Shown here: in pieces, positions 22,716 through 25,577 of the stretch | Layout: every line of letters begins with the position of its first letter | Position numbering within the stretch: the first letter of the stretch is position 1 | Source of the DNA: a virus | Virus record (IMG/VR): IMGVR_UViG_3300027771_000090 | Location: 1-25,577 of that record | DNA: 25,577 bases | Strand: one strand, 5' to 3' | Translations under genes and position numbers: made by a program | The notes under the pieces: generated by a model | What the model saw: only the letters and a program-made list of their open reading frames with translations | Databases searched by the model: none | Told to the model about the DNA's origin: nothing

Positions 22716-23387
22716 ATGGGATATTTAGACAAAACAACAATTACAGTAGACGCAATTCTTACCAAGAAAGGTAGAGAACTTCTTGCAAAAGGATCTGAGT
22801 TTTTTGAAATAACACAATTTGCATTAGCAGATGATGAAATAGATTATAATCTTTGGGATGTTAATCATTCTTTAGGTAGTAATTATTATGGACAAGCTAT
22901 TGAGGCTTTACCATTGGTTGAAGCTGTACCAGATGAAACACAAGTTTGTAAGTACAAGTTGGTAACTCTTCCAAAAAATATTGCAAGAATGCCAACAGTA
23001 ACGGTTGTTCCTACTTCAGTAACACTTACAAGTGCAGGACAAACTGCAGTAATATCGCCAACAACAACTAACTTTGCAAATGGTAATGCAGCATATGGAT
23101 ATACTGCTATACTTTCTGACACAGATGTTTGTTATTTAAATGTTGCTCCAGGTGGAGGAATAGATTCTAGATATAATCCTACTGTTGCAGATTTTTCTGG
23201 AGACTCTACAAAATCAATTTCAGTAGCAGGTAAAAGGTTTCAAATTGTTGCAAAACCCCAACCAATTGAAAGTAAAACTGCAACTATCACATTAATCGGA
23301 AATGAAACTGGTGGTGTAGTAACGGTAACCGTAACAGTTAATAAAGAAACATTAAGTAGTAATGTCCTAGAACAGGCAATGTACTAA
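22716..23387 (+). CDS. Virion structural protein with conserved N-terminal domain and Ig-like C-terminus
   Basis: This encodes 223 residues. The first 60 (MGYLDKTTITVDAILTKKG, then FFEITQFALADDEIDYNLW) match a widespread domain of T4-like aquatic phage structural proteins, recognisable by a VDAxLTxxGR-type start and the FALxDDEIDYxL motif. Residues about 90-210 are beta-rich and repetitive in Thr/Val, like a bacterial Ig (BIG-type) domain, ending in a strand TVTVTVNKET. It may anchor a fibre or decorate the baseplate; the exact role is not known. AGGAG at 22704-22708 supports the start. Two AGGAG-led genes follow in a row, indicating independent translation starts. Confidence 0.75.
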   Translation: MGYLDKTTITVDAILTKKGRELLAKGSEFFEITQFALADDEIDYNLWDVNHSLGSNYYGQAIEALPLVEAVPDETQVCKYKLVTLPKNIARMPTVTVVPTSVTLTSAGQTAVISPTTTNFANGNAAYGYTAILSDTDVCYLNVAPGGGIDSRYNPTVADFSGDSTKSISVAGKRFQIVAKPQPIESKTATITLIGNETGGVVTVTVTVNKETLSSNVLEQAMY

Positions 23388-23402
23388 TAGGAGATATAAT
23401 AA

Positions 23403-24614
23403 ATGGCTAGATATAGTGATAAAATGGATCGTTCACCAAGAAGAAACCAAGTCGAAAGAGTTGGTAGAACGAGAGATTTACCAAGAATAAGACAAGTAAG
23501 AAGAAGACCAACACAACCGGTATTACAACCAATATATAGTAGATTTGGTGGAGATGATATAGTTGATAGTGGTGATACTGATACTGTAACAGCAGCATTA
23601 TTTTCAAACCAAGATGGAGTATTAACCTCAGGAGAATACCATACATCGTCTGTACAAAGCCAATCTTCTGGAGAATATTATTTAGATATTTATAGAGAAA
23701 GTTTAGCACAAAATGCTGATAGAGAAGTACAATTTGCTATTGGTTATGGTCATTATAAAGGATCTGGTTCTCAAGTTCCTCAATATGCAACTGAAGGATT
23801 TACACCAACAAGAGCCCTACACTCCCAATACGGTAATTTATTATTAGCGCCTGGAGACGATAGATTTAGTTTAGCAAATAGATCAGGATCATTGCCAACA
23901 GATTTACAACAATTCCATTTTATAAATGTTCAAAGAAGTAGAATGAAAGAAAGATTAGATCCAGGAAACTGGGAATTACATCTTGCTGGATTTGGTGTAG
24001 GAAATTCTAGTATAACTGGGCAAGGATTAGTACCTTCTCATTCAGTTATAAAGCTTATAGATGATTCAACTGTATCTGATGGAACAATAGCAGAAGCTGG
24101 AACAGTTTATAAAATTGTTAGTGGTACAATTGCAAATGGATTATCCACAACATCTGGAACACCAACTGAATTTGGATTATTTTATCCAGATAACGGTGTT
24201 ATATTATTAGATAGTGAAGGTATAGACGGTGAAATAAATATGTATATTAGTTCAGCGTCTTTTGCATACTGTGCAACTCCAGTTACTATGTCAAATGCAA
24301 ACACTGTAGGTTTCTTAAATTCAATTAGTGGTTCTGCGTACTTTGCAGCAAGAAATAAAGAAACTGTACATGCAACCCACTATTTTATTAGAGTAAGAAA
24401 CCAAGATTACAATTTTAGTAATAACCCAAGTTTTACTTCAGGTTCACAAGGAACGTTTACTCACCCATCATTTTTCAAAGAGCCTAAAGTTTATATAACA
24501 ACTGTTGGTCTTTATAATGATAACAACGAACTTTTAGCCGTTGCCAAAATGAGTAAGCCATTATTAAAGTCATATAATAGAGAAGCTTTAATACGAGTTA
24601 AACTTGAATACTAG
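23403..24614 (+). CDS. Virion structural protein (403 aa), T4-like phage family
   Basis: This encodes 403 residues with an Arg-rich N-terminal 45 residues (SPRRNQVERVGRTRDLPRIR) and a beta-rich body. Its C-terminal 70 residues contain YFIRVRNQDYNFSNNPSF, PKVYITTVGLYNDNNELLAVAKMSKP and a closing REALIRVKLEY. The closing pattern is one I know from structural proteins beside the previous family in marine T4-like phages, where it is annotated only as virion structural protein. A baseplate or fibre-attachment role is likely by context. AGGAG at 23389-23393 supports the ATG at 23403. Confidence 0.75.
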   Translation: MARYSDKMDRSPRRNQVERVGRTRDLPRIRQVRRRPTQPVLQPIYSRFGGDDIVDSGDTDTVTAALFSNQDGVLTSGEYHTSSVQSQSSGEYYLDIYRESLAQNADREVQFAIGYGHYKGSGSQVPQYATEGFTPTRALHSQYGNLLLAPGDDRFSLANRSGSLPTDLQQFHFINVQRSRMKERLDPGNWELHLAGFGVGNSSITGQGLVPSHSVIKLIDDSTVSDGTIAEAGTVYKIVSGTIANGLSTTSGTPTEFGLFYPDNGVILLDSEGIDGEINMYISSASFAYCATPVTMSNANTVGFLNSISGSAYFAARNKETVHATHYFIRVRNQDYNFSNNPSFTSGSQGTFTHPSFFKEPKVYITTVGLYNDNNELLAVAKMSKPLLKSYNREALIRVKLEY

Positions 24615-24631
24615 GATAGGTTTGTGATGAT

Positions 24632-25577
24632 ATGTCAATATTTAAAAAAATTCCTAAAGATAACTTTGTAGTATCCCCATATACTGCACACAAAAAATAT
24701 ACACTATTACTTAATGATTATTCTGCATCGAATAATAATGTAGAAACTGTATATGTTTATGGGTACGACTCAGCACATAGGCATTCTTTTCTAAAAGATT
24801 CTACTGTTAGTAGGACAAAAAACGCACATATTATAAAGGGTGATGAGTTTACTTCAGGTAGTGAAGAGACAACAACCAATGGTTATGCTAAGCGATCTAT
24901 TCATGATTCTTTAAACCATATGTATTATAGATCTGCTAATGATTTATCAAAAACATTCTGTGTTGAAGCAACCCGAAATGAGTATAGAGAATTAAATGGT
25001 ACTGCCCAGGTAATATCAATTCCAGGATTACTTCTTGGAGATAAACTACAAGAATCAACAGAATTCCAAAGTTCTATAAAAATTTCTTCTGGTACACTTG
25101 AAATTAGAGACGATGGAAATGGCAACCTATACGATATCTCAGCTGGTGGATTTGCTGATCCATTGGGAATGTATAGGTCTATGACTGGCAGTTTAGTTTT
25201 CCACGTAAACTTCAGTGAAAAATTTCCATACCATAAGGAAAATGTAGGCGCACATTGCCCAGCCTTTACAGATATACTTGAAGACAGATCTAGATATGCA
25301 ACAGATACTAGAGGTAATACCATGTTTTTTAATACTGGTAGTCAAACTCCTCATGGAACAGGTGTAATGCTCACAGGTACTAAGGGCGCAAACATATATG
25401 ATGATACTAGGTGGAGTTACTTTAAGGCTAAAAAACACCAAAATATTGACTTTAGAAAAGACGAAGATTTCGCAGTAAGTCTTTGGTGTAATTTACCAAA
25501 ATCTCAATCTGATGACACAAACATATTTAATTATATTCTTACATCGGGTCAAGGTGATCATTATGATAGCCAAACCC
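24632..25577 (+). CDS. Tail/baseplate protein with LamG-like domain, truncated by window end
   Basis: An ATG at 24632 opens a frame that runs without a stop to the last base (315 codons seen). It begins MSIFKKIPKDNFVVSPYTAH. An internal segment (NEYRELNGTAQVISIPGLLLG) followed by SGTLEIRDDGNGNLYDISAGGF matches a repeated plan in phage tail proteins of this type. From about residue 243 a LamG/concanavalin-like domain begins (GANIYDDTRW, then FAVSLWCNLPKS). It has the same general layout as the second half of the 1613-residue protein, so the two may be related. The ribosome site is weak (GGATAGG, about 12 bases upstream). Its size and C-terminus are unknown. Confidence 0.75.
   Translation, partial: MSIFKKIPKDNFVVSPYTAHKKYTLLLNDYSASNNNVETVYVYGYDSAHRHSFLKDSTVSRTKNAHIIKGDEFTSGSEETTTNGYAKRSIHDSLNHMYYRSANDLSKTFCVEATRNEYRELNGTAQVISIPGLLLGDKLQESTEFQSSIKISSGTLEIRDDGNGNLYDISAGGFADPLGMYRSMTGSLVFHVNFSEKFPYHKENVGAHCPAFTDILEDRSRYATDTRGNTMFFNTGSQTPHGTGVMLTGTKGANIYDDTRWSYFKAKKHQNIDFRKDEDFAVSLWCNLPKSQSDDTNIFNYILTSGQGDHYDSQT

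Overview
The window is a stretch of an AT-rich genome of a contractile-tailed (T4-like) phage, class Caudoviricetes. The evidence is a recognisable GPW/gp25 baseplate wedge protein directly followed by a gp6-type wedge protein, a gp55-type late sigma factor, spike/hub proteins carrying lytic domains, and several large virion structural genes of a kind found in marine T4-like phages. Every supported gene is on the + strand and they are packed with short gaps or overlaps. No tRNA, integrase, transposase or CRISPR array was seen. The host cannot be read directly. A flavobacterium-style outer-membrane beta-barrel gene (signal peptide ending in A|Q), an SprB/PKD-like repeat in the largest protein and a TAnnTTT-type promoter motif lean towards Bacteroidota. 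Clear Shine-Dalgarno sequences ahead of promoter-proximal genes are less typical of that phylum, so the assignment is tentative.

Layout. Bases 1-210 are markedly richer in GC than the rest and hold a striking double palindrome plus a TA palindrome touching the first start codon. Bases 211-3213 form a tight operon of regulatory and small genes: a zinc-ribbon protein, a 44-residue membrane microprotein, two small unknowns, an HD-domain hydrolase, a membrane-anchored small protein and the gp55-like late sigma factor. Bases 3214-4160 hold a two-gene envelope cassette (outer-membrane beta-barrel protein and a two-helix membrane protein) that starts with a promoter motif and a repeat-rich leader and ends in a good intrinsic terminator. 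From 4161 to the end lies the baseplate and tail module: a small protein, three tandem hub/spike paralogs with different C-terminal cargo domains, a separate needle-like protein, two small conserved proteins, gp25, gp6, a DNRLRE-like protein, an Ig-domain protein, a 1613-residue gp7-position protein with PKD-like and LamG-like domains, two further virion proteins and a truncated LamG-type protein.

How it works together. An exact 10-mer, TATATTTATA, occurs five times, each time in a gap 21-117 bases ahead of a gene that starts a transcription block, and the likely sigma factor for it is encoded in the same window. The inferred picture is that the sigma factor made from the first operon switches on the envelope cassette and the baseplate module. 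The most unusual part is the three hub paralogs. They share an N-terminal OB-type/spike domain of about 280 residues but carry a degenerate-looking lysozyme-like domain, an apparently intact phage tail lysozyme domain, and an SGNH-hydrolase-like domain. The beta-helical needle is encoded as a separate gene after them. This looks like a modular or heteromeric cell-puncturing device rather than the single gp5 of T4.
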